Origin: Vibrio agarivorans
GTDB taxonomy: Bacteria > Pseudomonadota > Gammaproteobacteria > Enterobacterales > Vibrionaceae
Reading direction: 5' to 3'
NCBI RefSeq assembly: GCF_030409635.1
Contig: NZ_JAUFQF010000004.1
Location: forward strand, 1,832,241-1,896,240
DNA length: 64,000 nucleotides
Shown: positions 10,499-18,856 of the stretch, piece after piece
Layout of the letters: each line of letters starts with the position of its first letter
How positions within the stretch are numbered: position 1 is the stretch's first letter
Notes under the pieces: model-generated
Told to the model about the DNA's origin: nothing
Seen by the model: the letters and a program-made list of their open reading frames with translations, nothing else
Database searches by the model: none
Translations under genes and position numbers: made by a program

Positions 10499-10589
10499 TG
10501 TCATTCCGCACTCGATGCGGAATCTACTTCTCACGCGTAGGCAAATTAAGGGGCCAATGAGTTAGATCCTGAGTGACCTCAGCATGACG
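10499..10589. repeat. Palindromic intergenic repeat element of Vibrio type (degenerate copy)
   Basis: About 91 bp flanked by GTCAT (10500-10504) and its inversion ATGAC (10584-10588). The left end carries a perfect hairpin, ATTCCGCA/TGCGGAAT with loop CTCGA, then AATCTACTTCTC. The right end carries the imperfectly inverted GTTAGATCCTGAG. Elements with ends like GTCATTCC...GGAATCTA are, from memory, scattered between genes in marine vibrios. The left hairpin may also terminate the minus-strand operon that ends at 10642. Confidence 0.6.
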
Positions 10590-10641
10590 CGTTGCAAGAC
10601 TAACTGTCCCGTTGTACTGCCTTTAAAGCTTGTTTCCCCAC

Positions 10642-11067
10642 TCATTCAGAACCATAACGGCTACGCTCTGACTTCTCGACCTCAGAGAGCTTTTTGAGTT
10701 TCAACCCCAACTCTTTACCACGCATGCGTGCAAATAGAATATTGCATACAAACGCCAGTGTTGTTAGCACCAACTCTGTAACACCCAGCCAACGTTCACC
10801 TTCATCGATATAGATAATGGTTAAGCTATGTAGGAAGTAGAGCATTAAGACAAAATTTGCCCAGGCGTGCGTATACGGCTTGCCAGCTAAGATGCCCGGA
10901 AGAGGGAACAGTAACGGAATAGACCAAGCGATTGCTAACGTGTACGCATTGAGGTGAGGGTGGGGTGATAGAGTCAGTTGCCATAAGACGATTAAGGCGA
11001 GTAATCCCAAATTTGACGCGAGAGCGCCGAGACGAAAACGGGCGGTTTTCTCACTCATCGGTTCCAT
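10642..11067 (-). CDS. DUF2069 family inner-membrane protein
   Basis: A 141-residue protein with about four hydrophobic segments (LGLLALIVLWQLTLS, LAIAWSIPLLFPLPGILA, FVLMLYFLHSLTIIYI, LGVTELVLTTLAFVCNILFA) and a basic C-terminal tail. It belongs to the DUF2069 family, which is commonly linked to wrbA and arsC-like genes. Its function is unknown. It is the last gene of the bepA-arsC-wrbA-DUF2069 operon, 38 bp after wrbA. An alternative start three codons downstream (MSEKTARF) is possible. Confidence 0.83.
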   Translation of the reverse strand: MEPMSEKTARFRLGALASNLGLLALIVLWQLTLSPHPHLNAYTLAIAWSIPLLFPLPGILAGKPYTHAWANFVLMLYFLHSLTIIYIDEGERWLGVTELVLTTLAFVCNILFARMRGKELGLKLKKLSEVEKSERSRYGSE

Positions 11068-11105
11068 GATTTATCTTCCTTGAAGGGGTCTAATGCGACT
11101 AAAAG

Positions 11106-11663
11106 CTATTTAAGACGTACGGCTGCATGGGCTAACCGTGCACCAAGACGCTGTGCCAGCTCTGACTCATGTGCCGTCAGTTGAGCGCTATCACCGACTG
11201 CCGATGCGCCGTAGGGTGTGCCCCCTGATTGGGTTTCATGCAAGGCGGGTTCACTGTAGGGAATCCCCATCACTAGCATGCCGTGATGAAACAGCGGCAG
11301 CATCATGCTTTGCAAATTTGTCTCTTGACCACCATGCAGGCTGGATGAAGAGGTAAAAACACAGGCCGGTTTATCTATCAACTCACCTTTGACCCAGATA
11401 TCACTGGTTTGATCCCAAAAATGTTTTAGAGGCGCAGCCATGTTGCCAAACCAGACCGGACTGCCCATCGCGAGCCCTGCACATTCACGGAGATCTTGCT
11501 TAGTCACGATAGGATCAGTTGCTTGATTTGAAACGTCAAATTCAGCAACGGTAGCGAGTTTTGCTTCGCATCCAGCTACCGTTTCTATGCCGCGTGCAAT
11601 TTGACGCGCCAATAGGCGCGTCTTGCCGTGGCGGCTGTAATACAGTACCAGCAGTTGAGCCAT
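11106..11663 (-). CDS. wrbA: NAD(P)H:quinone oxidoreductase, WrbA family
   Basis: WrbA-type flavodoxin-like enzymes reduce quinones by two electrons using NAD(P)H and FMN, avoiding semiquinone formation. The 185-residue protein has the FMN phosphate-binding loop near the N-terminus (LVLYYSRHGKTRLLARQIA), then GSPVWFGNMAAPLKHFWDQT and CVFTSSSSLHGGQETNLQSM, typical of WrbA. The start overlaps the stop of the preceding arsC-like gene (TAATG), so translation is coupled. It is a member of the stress-linked bepA operon; the exact in vivo substrate is not shown by the sequence. Confidence 0.9.
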   Translation of the reverse strand: MAQLLVLYYSRHGKTRLLARQIARGIETVAGCEAKLATVAEFDVSNQATDPIVTKQDLRECAGLAMGSPVWFGNMAAPLKHFWDQTSDIWVKGELIDKPACVFTSSSSLHGGQETNLQSMMLPLFHHGMLVMGIPYSEPALHETQSGGTPYGASAVGDSAQLTAHESELAQRLGARLAHAAVRLK

Positions 11664-12007
11664 TATAGGATCTCTAGCACTTGCTCTGGTGGTCGGCCTA
11701 ATTTCGCTTGACCCTTGTTAACCACAATTGGTCGCTCAATCAGTTTCGGATGGCGGGCCATCGCAGCAAACAGAGCGTCGTCGTTAGCTTGTTTAAGATC
11801 TTGCTCTTTATAGACATCTTCTTTAACGCGCATCATATCGCGCACAGTGTCGAGTTTGAGCTGTTCGAATAGAGTGCGAAGCTCGGCTTCCGTTGGTGGT
11901 GTTTCTAGGTATTTAATCACTTCAGGTTCAATGCCTTGCTCTTCAATTAGCGCCAGTGTTTGGCGGCTTTTAGAACAGCGAGGGTTATGATAAATGGTGA
12001 CTGACAT
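11663..12007 (-). CDS. ArsC family reductase (YfgD type)
   Basis: A 114-residue thioredoxin-fold protein of the glutaredoxin-dependent arsenate reductase family. The catalytic Cys is in the N-terminal NPRCSKSRQTLAL motif and the family segments RDMMRVKED and LIERPIVV follow. It is the YfgD-type paralogue next to bepA, as in E. coli. No arsenite pump or ArsR gene is nearby, so a role in arsenic resistance is only a family-based guess. It overlaps wrbA by one base (TAATG). Confidence 0.9.
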   Translation of the reverse strand: MSVTIYHNPRCSKSRQTLALIEEQGIEPEVIKYLETPPTEAELRTLFEQLKLDTVRDMMRVKEDVYKEQDLKQANDDALFAAMARHPKLIERPIVVNKGQAKLGRPPEQVLEIL

Positions 12008-12045
12008 ACGAATTCCTTTCTATTTATTATTTTGAAGCAGTGGCG

Positions 12046-13542
12046 TTATCTTAAGTTAAGGAAACGGTCACGTTGCTCCATGAGTTGATCAATTCTTGCG
12101 TCATAGCGTGCTTGTTTTAGGCTACCCAGCTCGGCAATTTGACTGGCCTGAGAATAAAACTGTATTGCTTTATTCCAGTTCGCCTTGAGCGCAAGGATCT
12201 CAGCGCGAGCAGCTAAGTCCTCATCGTTGCGTCCTAAAGCATCACTGGCCTCAGAGAGCAGGTGCCAGCCGTTGACATCTTCAGGATTGTCATGGGTGTA
12301 GCGCTGCAGAGCTCGTGCCGCTTCTTGATACTGCTCTTGTTTCATCAGCACATTGGCGTGGTTAATACTCAATACACTGTTTCGCGGTTTATTTTTGAGT
12401 GCCGCTTCAAGTTTTTGACGTGCAACCTCAGGCTCACCTTTCTCTATATACAGATCAGAAATGGCATCGAGATAAAAGTTATTAGTGGGGTCACTGCGCA
12501 GCAGTTTGGTCAGCAACTCTTCTGCTTGATCGAGCTTGCGTGTGTCGAGATACACGAGTGCGCGGCCATAATCAAAGGCAGGCTTGATGTCTGACGATGC
12601 GCGGCGTTGAGTTCGGTCTAGCCAGTCGAGCGCGGCTTCACTGTTGATTCCCGCGTAACGAGCCACAATGCGTGCGCGAGCTAAATGATAGTCTATCGAT
12701 GGGATAATTCGCATCGGAGGATATTGCTGTGCTCGCTCACGTGTATCGGTAATACGGTCTTCAGGCAGTGGGTGTGTCAAAAGCATGGGCGGCGGCTTGC
12801 TAGCATAGCGGTATTCATCCGCCAGTCGACTGAAGAATCGTGGCATCGCGTCGGGTTCAAACCCCGCTTTTGCCAGAGTTGCAATACCGAAGCGATCTGC
12901 TTCTTTTTCATTACTTCGCGTATAGTTAATTTGGCTTTGCATGCTGCCTGCCGTGGTTGCGGTAATCGCCGCAATGCCCGCTTCAGGAGCAGCAATCGCC
13001 AGCAGTAATGAGCCAGCAAGTGCAGCGATAGTCGCCGGAGTTCGGCGAGCTTGGTCTTCCATCGATCGAGCAAGGTGTCGTTGCGTGACGTGAGCAATTT
13101 CGTGCGCAACTACCGATGCGAGTTCACTTTCTGACTGTGCATGCAGGAACAGACCTGTGTGCAACGCCACATAGCCACCAAAAAACGCAAAAGCGTTTAT
13201 ATTGCGGTCACGGATCATAAAGAAGGTGAATGGCGTTTTCACGTCATTGGCATTGGCGACCAAGCGATGCCCGAGAGAATCGATGTACTCGTTGAGCACC
13301 GGGTCATTCACAATAGGGTAGCTATTACGCAGCATGCGCATATACGCCTCACCGTAGATAGACTCCTGGTCTATGGTCAGTGTGCCACCGGCAGTTGTCC
13401 CTATACTTGGCAGTTCGATAGAATCTGCGTTCACGTTCGTGGGAAGGGTTAATGCGGCACTTAATGTGAGTGCGAGCAATGAACGTGGACGAAAAAACGT
13501 GTTGATAACGGTTACTCCATAACAGCTTGGATATCTATCCAT
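12046..13542 (-). CDS. bepA: Periplasmic M48 metalloprotease/chaperone BepA
   Basis: BepA assists maturation of the LptD translocon and degrades stalled outer-membrane proteins. The zinc site HEIAH is at residues 147-151. The metalloprotease domain covers about 60-270 and contains NAFAFFGGYVALHTGL and NEKEADRFG (third ligand). A C-terminal tetratricopeptide array runs from about 300 to 490. The signal peptide ends at NVNA-D40, so ATG 13542 gives an unusually long N-region. A well-placed GGAG precedes codon 13 (ATC), which is not a normal start, so I keep the ATG. First gene of its operon and divergent from the TusA-like gene. Confidence 0.92.
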   Translation of the reverse strand: MDRYPSCYGVTVINTFFRPRSLLALTLSAALTLPTNVNADSIELPSIGTTAGGTLTIDQESIYGEAYMRMLRNSYPIVNDPVLNEYIDSLGHRLVANANDVKTPFTFFMIRDRNINAFAFFGGYVALHTGLFLHAQSESELASVVAHEIAHVTQRHLARSMEDQARRTPATIAALAGSLLLAIAAPEAGIAAITATTAGSMQSQINYTRSNEKEADRFGIATLAKAGFEPDAMPRFFSRLADEYRYASKPPPMLLTHPLPEDRITDTRERAQQYPPMRIIPSIDYHLARARIVARYAGINSEAALDWLDRTQRRASSDIKPAFDYGRALVYLDTRKLDQAEELLTKLLRSDPTNNFYLDAISDLYIEKGEPEVARQKLEAALKNKPRNSVLSINHANVLMKQEQYQEAARALQRYTHDNPEDVNGWHLLSEASDALGRNDEDLAARAEILALKANWNKAIQFYSQASQIAELGSLKQARYDARIDQLMEQRDRFLNLR

Positions 13543-13554
13543 CTACATTTCTGT

Positions 13555-13573
13555 CCCTACTTTACGAGTAGGG
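13555..13573 (-). promoter_or_regulatory. Hairpin in the bepA leader
   Basis: A perfect 7-bp inverted repeat, CCCTACT/AGTAGGG with loop TTACG, lies 12 bases upstream of the bepA ATG on the transcribed side. The AGGG that could act as the ribosome site for that ATG is inside the stem, so the structure could limit translation. The role is inferred. Confidence 0.4.
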
Positions 13574-13744
13574 TACATATCATTGACAGTTTTAATGACA
13601 ATGAGTTTCAACAAAATGCAGTGTATCACTTCATTGTGGGATTAGTAGCATGGAACGTGTATCAAGTGTTTACTTTGGCATAAATCTTTTTGCTTATATA
13701 AAAACAAGATACAATGACTTGATGTTCACCAAGGTTTTGTTTTG

Positions 13745-13969
13745 ATGCCAGATACGGTTCTTGACTTGCGCCAGCAGCGTTGTCCTCTAGCGCTGCTGCT
13801 TGCTAAGCGGTTTGTTGCTCAAGCACCTGCCAAGGTTTCCCTTCGTATTGAAGTTCAAGATAGAAGCTCGTGCCAAGACATTGAGCGTTATTTGGTGAAA
13901 CACAACTTCTGTTATTCGATAGAACATAACGATAGCGAGAGCGTTATCTCGCTCAACAAGGATAATTAA
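13745..13969 (+). CDS. TusA/SirA family sulfur-carrier-like protein
   Basis: A 74-residue protein of the TusA (SirA-like) fold. The family signature is the N-terminal LDLRQQRCPLALLLAK, in which the Cys before Pro would carry a persulfide. ATG 13745 is preferred over the overlapping TTG at 13742. It lies 3 bp upstream of perM and both probably share a transcript. True TusA acts in 2-thiouridine synthesis; this copy is a divergent paralogue and its sulfur acceptor is not evident. Confidence 0.85.
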   Translation: MPDTVLDLRQQRCPLALLLAKRFVAQAPAKVSLRIEVQDRSSCQDIERYLVKHNFCYSIEHNDSESVISLNKDN

Positions 13970-13972
13970 TCA

Positions 13973-15037
13973 ATGCTTGATATGGTGCGTCGTTGGTATA
14001 AAAGGCGATTTTCTGATCCAGATGCTGTTAGTCTGGCGGCTATTCTGATATTTGGCTTTATCACGATCTATTTTTTTGGTGGTCTAATTGCCCCATTGCT
14101 GGTGGCGATTGTTCTTGCCTACTTACTTGAATGGCCGGTAAATCAACTCTGTCGTATCGGCCTTCCGCGAACGCCCTCAGTCATATTGGTTGTGGTGACC
14201 TTTTGTGGTTTGATGCTGCTGGCGGTGTTTGGTCTGATACCAACTGTATGGCAGCAGATCTCTAACCTAGTCAATGATGTACCGAAAATGTACACCGATT
14301 TGCAGGAGTTCATTAGCACACTGCCAAAACGTTACCCAGAGCTTGCCAACTTACAAATTGTTGAGACGATTGCAGACAATACTAAAAACCAAGTGCTTGG
14401 TTTTGGTGAGACGGTAGTGAAAGGCTCGTTGGCTTCGCTAGTGAGTTTGGCGACGTTAGCGGTTTATTTAGTGTTGGTTCCACTCTTGGTGTTTTTCTTA
14501 TTGAAAGACAAAGGCGAAATGATCGAAATGTTGAGTGGTGTGTTACCAAATAATCGTCGTCTTGCGACCAAAGTTTGGGTCGAAATGAATGAGCAAATCT
14601 CAAACTACATTCGCGGTAAGGTATTAGAAATCCTTATCGTCGGTGGTGTGAGTTATATTACGTTTGCCCTTCTCGATTTACGTTACTCAATATTGCTCGC
14701 AGTCGCTGTTGGCCTCTCTGTACTGATTCCTTATATCGGTGCTGCTGCGGTAACCGTGCCGGTTGCCGTTGTCGGTTTGTTTCAATTCGGTTTGAGTAGT
14801 GAGTTCTATTGGTTACTGATTGCTTACGGGATCATTCAAGCACTCGATGGCAATGTGTTAGTGCCTATCTTGTTCTCTGAGGCGGTTAACCTGCACCCTG
14901 TGTCTATCATCGTTGCTGTTCTCGTGTTTGGCGGCATGTGGGGATTCTGGGGTGTATTCTTTGCGATCCCTCTTGCGACACTAGTGAAAGCAGTATGGAA
15001 TGCGTTACCAAGTAACGAAGAGCTGTTAGAAGAGTAG
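13973..15037 (+). CDS. perM: AI-2E family transporter/permease PerM
   Basis: A 354-residue polytopic inner-membrane protein of the AI-2 exporter (UPF0118) family. It shows paired N-terminal membrane segments (LAAILIFGFITIYFFGGLIAP and the next), a soluble central stretch around 90-140, and the conserved C-terminal segments VLIPYIGAAAVTVPVAVVGL, GNVLVPILFSEAVNLHPVSII and FGGMWGFWGVFFAIPLATL. In E. coli perM is also divergent from bepA, so the context fits. The transported substrate is not known from the sequence. A terminator follows. Confidence 0.92.
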   Translation: MLDMVRRWYKRRFSDPDAVSLAAILIFGFITIYFFGGLIAPLLVAIVLAYLLEWPVNQLCRIGLPRTPSVILVVVTFCGLMLLAVFGLIPTVWQQISNLVNDVPKMYTDLQEFISTLPKRYPELANLQIVETIADNTKNQVLGFGETVVKGSLASLVSLATLAVYLVLVPLLVFFLLKDKGEMIEMLSGVLPNNRRLATKVWVEMNEQISNYIRGKVLEILIVGGVSYITFALLDLRYSILLAVAVGLSVLIPYIGAAAVTVPVAVVGLFQFGLSSEFYWLLIAYGIIQALDGNVLVPILFSEAVNLHPVSIIVAVLVFGGMWGFWGVFFAIPLATLVKAVWNALPSNEELLEE

Positions 15038-15077
15038 TGGGTTCATAAACGAAATCTCTAAGTCTGCAAATGATTGA

Positions 15078-15104
15078 AAGGTGGCCCAAGTGGTCACCTT
15101 TTTT
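15078..15104 (+). terminator. Rho-independent terminator after perM
   Basis: Stem AAGGTGGCC pairs with GGTCACCTT (one G-T pair) around CAAGT, followed by TTTTT. Confidence 0.85.
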
Positions 15105-15173
15105 ATTTGCCTATTCCGTAACTTTCTGTTTCATATATATTTTAAATTTATTATTGATAATTTAAAATTTTCC

Positions 15174-15200
15174 TCAATTAATCGAACGGCATGCCGATAA
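15174..15200 (+). promoter_or_regulatory. Candidate FliA (sigma-28) promoter of the chemoreceptor gene
   Basis: A perfect -10 element GCCGATAA at 15193-15200 has a poor -35 match (TCAAT for TAAAG) at 15174-15178 with a 14-base spacer. That spacer is the same length as at the three flagellin promoters in this window. The predicted leader would be about 100 bases. Confidence 0.5.
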
Positions 15201-15307
15201 CATTTATAAGTCGTTTACTTTACATTGTTTACGTGTGCTTAAACTATGCGAGATTGGCATATAAAACTAATAACAAAGTGTGCTTATATTATTATTGAGG
15301 AAGAGTA

Positions 15308-17182
15308 ATGAAATTTAGCCAAAAGATTGTGGCTGCATCATCGGTGTTGATGCTGATAACCGTATCACTTTTATCTTTTCAGCAAGTAAGAACGGTGCGT
15401 GGAGAGGTTGAAGCCCTAGTAAGCAGTAGCCTAAATGAAATGCTTTCAAGTGCTAAGAATACGGTTCAGGGAGAGATTGATAATAAACGCTCATTAGCTC
15501 AAATAGCGGTTGAAGCATCAGACTATGATCCAATAGATAAAGAATATGTGAGCGCACTAATTGAACGTAGAGAAATCAAAACCAATTTCATTGCCGCAGG
15601 GCTTGGCTATGAAAATGATGGCTCAATGGTGGAAAACGATGATGACTGGGAAGTAGACGCAAGTTATGACCCTAGGCAGCGTCCTTGGTACACCGATGCA
15701 AAGCGTGCAGGTACTGAACAGGTTATTACTGAACCTTATTATGATGACTCTATTGATGCAGTTATCATCTCAATTGCGAGTTCAATAAAGAAGCGCAACC
15801 AGTTTATTGGAGCGATGTTTTTTGACGTCGATCTTTCAGGACTAGCTGATATTACCAACAACATTAACCTAATGGATGCGGGCTACCTGTTTATTGTCAC
15901 CAATACAGGTACGACGATTGCTCACCCAAACAGTGAGTTTAATGGCGAACCGATGAACACCTTCCTTCCCAACGTATCGATTCGCGAAGGCCTGTCTGAA
16001 TATGAAATTAATGGTGAGAGCTACCTGGTTAACTTTGCACATATGCCAAATGAAAACTGGTATGTCGGGGCAATTGTTGACGAAGGCATTGCTTTTGCTG
16101 CGGTTGATAGTTTACGTAACAGTGCCATTTTCTATTCGTTTGTTGGTGTGTTGCTGAGCATCGTTGCGCTAAGTCTATTGATTAAAACCCTGCTCAAGCC
16201 TCTTAAGGAAGTCAACGAAGCACTGAAAGATGTCGCATCGGGACAGGGCGATCTCACCAAGCGACTAGACACTAATACCGATCAAGAGTTTGCTGAGCTT
16301 GCACATAATTTCAATACCTTTACTGAGAGCCTTCAGCAGCAGATTATCGCTTCTAAAGCGATCTCGTCTGATATTCTGATGGGTACTGAAAAAACGGTAC
16401 ACAACTCACAGCAGTCTTCTTCGGCTATGCAGTCACAGCTTCAAGAGTTAGAGCAACTCGCAACGGCAATGAACGAGATGTCTGTGACGGCGACAGAGGT
16501 AGCAAACAACGCACAAGGTGCAGCAGCAGCAGCCCAAGAAGCGGATACTGCCACGTCAGACGGCTCTGGTATTGTTGAGCAAACCACCACATCGATTGAC
16601 GCTTTATCTGCACGAATCGAGCAAGCGGTAGAGGAAGTTCAGGGTTTAGAAACGGCAACGGCCAATATTGAGACAATTTTGAAAGTTATCAATGATATTG
16701 CTGACCAAACTAACTTACTTGCATTGAACGCGGCAATAGAGGCGGCGCGTGCGGGAGAGTCGGGTCGAGGTTTCGCTGTTGTCGCCGATGAGGTTCGAAC
16801 ACTGGCACAGCGCACACAACAGTCGACGACTGAGATCCGTACGATGATCGAACAGCTGCAAGCTGGCGCAAGCTCAGTGTCTGCGGCAATGGCGGAAAGC
16901 CGCACTACAGCGAATCAAGCGGTAGAAAAAGCACAAGGGGCAAACAGTGCACTTGAGCGTATCCGCCAGTCGATTCAGCACATCTCTGACATGAACCTGC
17001 AAATTGCGTCGGCGGCAGAGGAGCAGAGTTTGGTTGCAGAAGAGATCAATAACAACACGGTGAAGATTAAAGACCTATCAACACAAGTCGTTGATTCAGC
17101 GGCGAATGCTAATGATGCGATGCAGTCACAAATCGATAGCGTTCATCAACAGGAGCAACTGCTGAACAAGTTTGTTGTTTAA
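15308..17182 (+). CDS. Methyl-accepting chemotaxis protein with dCache sensor domain
   Basis: A chemoreceptor of 624 residues that would signal through CheA/CheW to the polar flagellum. Order: membrane segment (about 8-27), periplasmic double-Cache domain (about 30-275), membrane segment (about 276-297), HAMP, then a coiled-coil signalling domain with the hairpin tip [20 protein letters not shown]. The sensor contains YDPRQRPWY (Y120, R125, W127, Y128), Asp146/147 and Asp173, spaced like amino-acid-binding dCache receptors. GAGG precedes the ATG. It is monocistronic, with a sigma-28-like promoter upstream and a terminator behind. Confidence 0.94.
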   Translation: MKFSQKIVAASSVLMLITVSLLSFQQVRTVRGEVEALVSSSLNEMLSSAKNTVQGEIDNKRSLAQIAVEASDYDPIDKEYVSALIERREIKTNFIAAGLGYENDGSMVENDDDWEVDASYDPRQRPWYTDAKRAGTEQVITEPYYDDSIDAVIISIASSIKKRNQFIGAMFFDVDLSGLADITNNINLMDAGYLFIVTNTGTTIAHPNSEFNGEPMNTFLPNVSIREGLSEYEINGESYLVNFAHMPNENWYVGAIVDEGIAFAAVDSLRNSAIFYSFVGVLLSIVALSLLIKTLLKPLKEVNEALKDVASGQGDLTKRLDTNTDQEFAELAHNFNTFTESLQQQIIASKAISSDILMGTEKTVHNSQQSSSAMQSQLQELEQLATAMNEMSVTATEVANNAQGAAAAAQEADTATSDGSGIVEQTTTSIDALSARIEQAVEEVQGLETATANIETILKVINDIADQTNLLALNAAIEAARAGESGRGFAVVADEVRTLAQRTQQSTTEIRTMIEQLQAGASSVSAAMAESRTTANQAVEKAQGANSALERIRQSIQHISDMNLQIASAAEEQSLVAEEINNNTVKIKDLSTQVVDSAANANDAMQSQIDSVHQQEQLLNKFVV

Positions 17183-17235
17183 TGTTCGTATGAGTTGCTT
17201 GTTCGAAACATAGTGCCATACATCGTTAAATTGAG

Positions 17236-17265
17236 AAGTCAGCGTATCTTGCGCTGACTTTTTTT
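17236..17265 (+). terminator. Rho-independent terminator after the chemoreceptor gene
   Basis: Stem AAGTCAGCG pairs perfectly with CGCTGACTT around TATCTTG, followed by a T run. Confidence 0.88.
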
Positions 17266-17367
17266 CGTTTTTTATACAATGAAAAATGTGCTACTAACGG
17301 GTCTTCGGTCTATTTCGATAGTATTTTGCGACAAAAAGCGCATAATCGCGCTATGTCACATTTATAG

Positions 17368-17760
17368 ATGAGCTTACCCATGAACGATTTTCAATATTAC
17401 TTTCACTCACTGCCTTGTTTTAACTGCCAGAAAACGAAAGTTGATACTGATCTAGGCTGGCTGACAGCGGCCATGAAAGAAGATGTATTAGCGCAAGTAG
17501 CTGCCATTGTTGCACAGGGTAATATTGAACCAGATATTGCAGTGAACGTTACGTGCAGCAAAGAAGAAGCTCGCGATTACTTATTGCTTAACTTTTTTGG
17601 CTACGGTGAAGATGAGCTTGCAGAACAAGTTGAAGCGGAAGATGAAAAAGAAGTCGCGGACGAGATCGCAGAGCAGTTAGCACAAGGCAATGATAAAGCG
17701 GTGTTTGAGCACGAAATCGCGCTACAAATATGCCATAGCTGTGATGCCGACAACCAGTAG
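17368..17760 (+). CDS. Small acidic hypothetical protein with two CxxC motifs
   Basis: I do not recognise this 130-residue protein. It has CFNC at residues 17-20 and CHSC at 122-125, so the four cysteines near the two ends could bind one metal ion such as zinc. The middle (about 80-110) is strongly acidic (DELAEQVEAEDEKEVADEIAEQ). It has no signal peptide or membrane segment. ATG 17368 is used; ATG 17380 (MNDFQYY) is an alternative. It is a single gene ending at a shared terminator and convergent with bcp. Confidence 0.75.
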   Translation: MSLPMNDFQYYFHSLPCFNCQKTKVDTDLGWLTAAMKEDVLAQVAAIVAQGNIEPDIAVNVTCSKEEARDYLLLNFFGYGEDELAEQVEAEDEKEVADEIAEQLAQGNDKAVFEHEIALQICHSCDADNQ

Positions 17761-17773
17761 AAAGCAGAAATTA

Positions 17774-17819
17774 AAAAGACGAGAGCTTGTGAGAAATCAC
17801 GAACAGCCTCGTCTTTTTT
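17774..17819. terminator. Terminator between the CxxC protein gene and bcp
   Basis: AAGACGAG pairs with CTCGTCTT at the base, with an inner TGTGA/TCACG hairpin, followed by a T run on the plus strand and preceded by AAAA. It could serve both convergent genes. Confidence 0.8.
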
Positions 17820-17833
17820 GTGTTTGAAACGCG

Positions 17834-18301
17834 TTATTCGCCTTTCAAATAGTTCAATACCACCTCATGGTGATCTTTGGTCTTGAACTTATTAAATACG
17901 TGTTCAATTGTGCCACTTTCATCCACGAGGAAGCTCAAACGGTGTAAACCGTCATAGATTTTTCCCATGAATTTTTTTTCACCCCACACACCAAAAAGGT
18001 CTGCAACTGCATGATCTTCATCAGAAAGTAGTGTGAAGTTTAACTCATCACGCTCGACAAATTTTGTTAGACGTTTAACGGCATCGATACTGATACCAAG
18101 CACAACGACGTTTAGCGCATCAAGCTCCGCTTTAGTGTCACGAAGGCCTTGAGCTTGAACGGTACAGCCAGGAGTCATGGCTTTAGGGTAGAAGTAAACT
18201 AAAACCTTTTTTCCAGCAAAGTCGCTGAGAGAAACAGATTCACCGTTTTGATCTTGAAGAGTGAAATCTGGTGCTTTATCACCAGCTTGAAGCGTGTTCA
18301 T
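17834..18301 (-). CDS. bcp: Thioredoxin-dependent thiol peroxidase Bcp (lacks the E. coli-type resolving cysteine)
   Basis: Bcp is a peroxiredoxin that reduces hydrogen peroxide and organic hydroperoxides. The 155-residue protein keeps the peroxidatic Cys46 in the PGCT motif (YFYPKAMTPGCT). The residue five positions on, Cys50 in E. coli, is Gln51 here (codon CAA), in the stretch TVQAQGLRD. It therefore lacks the usual resolving cysteine of this subgroup and probably works as a one-Cys enzyme or with an external thiol. It lies 12 bp downstream of gcvR, the same order as in E. coli. Confidence 0.95.
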   Translation of the reverse strand: MNTLQAGDKAPDFTLQDQNGESVSLSDFAGKKVLVYFYPKAMTPGCTVQAQGLRDTKAELDALNVVVLGISIDAVKRLTKFVERDELNFTLLSDEDHAVADLFGVWGEKKFMGKIYDGLHRLSFLVDESGTIEHVFNKFKTKDHHEVVLNYLKGE

Positions 18302-18313
18302 GTGTATTCCTTT

Positions 18314-18856
18314 TTATTGACTGCTTTTTATAAAATTCAGTGAGCCTTTTATACCAAGCTCTGAGCAAAATTGATCAAACTGTTCTTGCAGTTCCATAAG
18401 GTTATAGCTGCCGCCTACAGAGGCCGTGATTGAGATATGGAACTGGTCTTGGTCTGCGCCGAGTTTGTGTTTTGAAAGGGTTTGTGCGCTGAGGGCATCA
18501 AGGCCGATGTCTCGTTGAGCGAAAAATTGTGTCACATGTTCGGTTAGGCCAATACGGTCATCAGATTCGATTACTACATCGAGTTTATAATCATTGCTGG
18601 TTTTTGTGTGTTCAGATGTGCGCTTCATGATTGTAATCAAGTCGAGCTCTTGCCCGAGTATGGGCAGCGTTGTTTCCACGCGAGTGACCGAAGGCGCACT
18701 ACCAGAAATCAACATAATCAGAGTAAATTCGCTACCAAAAAGCGCGATGCGGCTATCGATAATATTGCATCCAGCAGAGGTGACGTGATGAACAAGTTGA
18801 TTACATACACCTGGTCGGTCGCTACCGACCGCTGTAATAACAAGATGTTGGTTCAT
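18314..18856 (-). CDS. gcvR: Glycine cleavage system transcriptional repressor GcvR
   Basis: GcvR has two ACT domains and antagonises the activator GcvA when glycine is low, as known from E. coli. The 180-residue protein starts NQHLVITAVGSDRPGVCNQL (ACT 1); the second ACT domain begins near residue 90 (KLDVVIESDDRIGLTEHVTQ). The protein is cytoplasmic. It forms a two-gene unit with bcp and is divergent from dapA, as in E. coli. No GcvA is in the window. Confidence 0.93.
   Translation of the reverse strand: MNQHLVITAVGSDRPGVCNQLVHHVTSAGCNIIDSRIALFGSEFTLIMLISGSAPSVTRVETTLPILGQELDLITIMKRTSEHTKTSNDYKLDVVIESDDRIGLTEHVTQFFAQRDIGLDALSAQTLSKHKLGADQDQFHISITASVGGSYNLMELQEQFDQFCSELGIKGSLNFIKSSQ

Noticed and set aside
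11663-12007. Arsenic resistance locus
   Set aside because: No arsR, arsB or acr3-type gene is adjacent; this ArsC-like protein is part of the conserved bepA neighbourhood.
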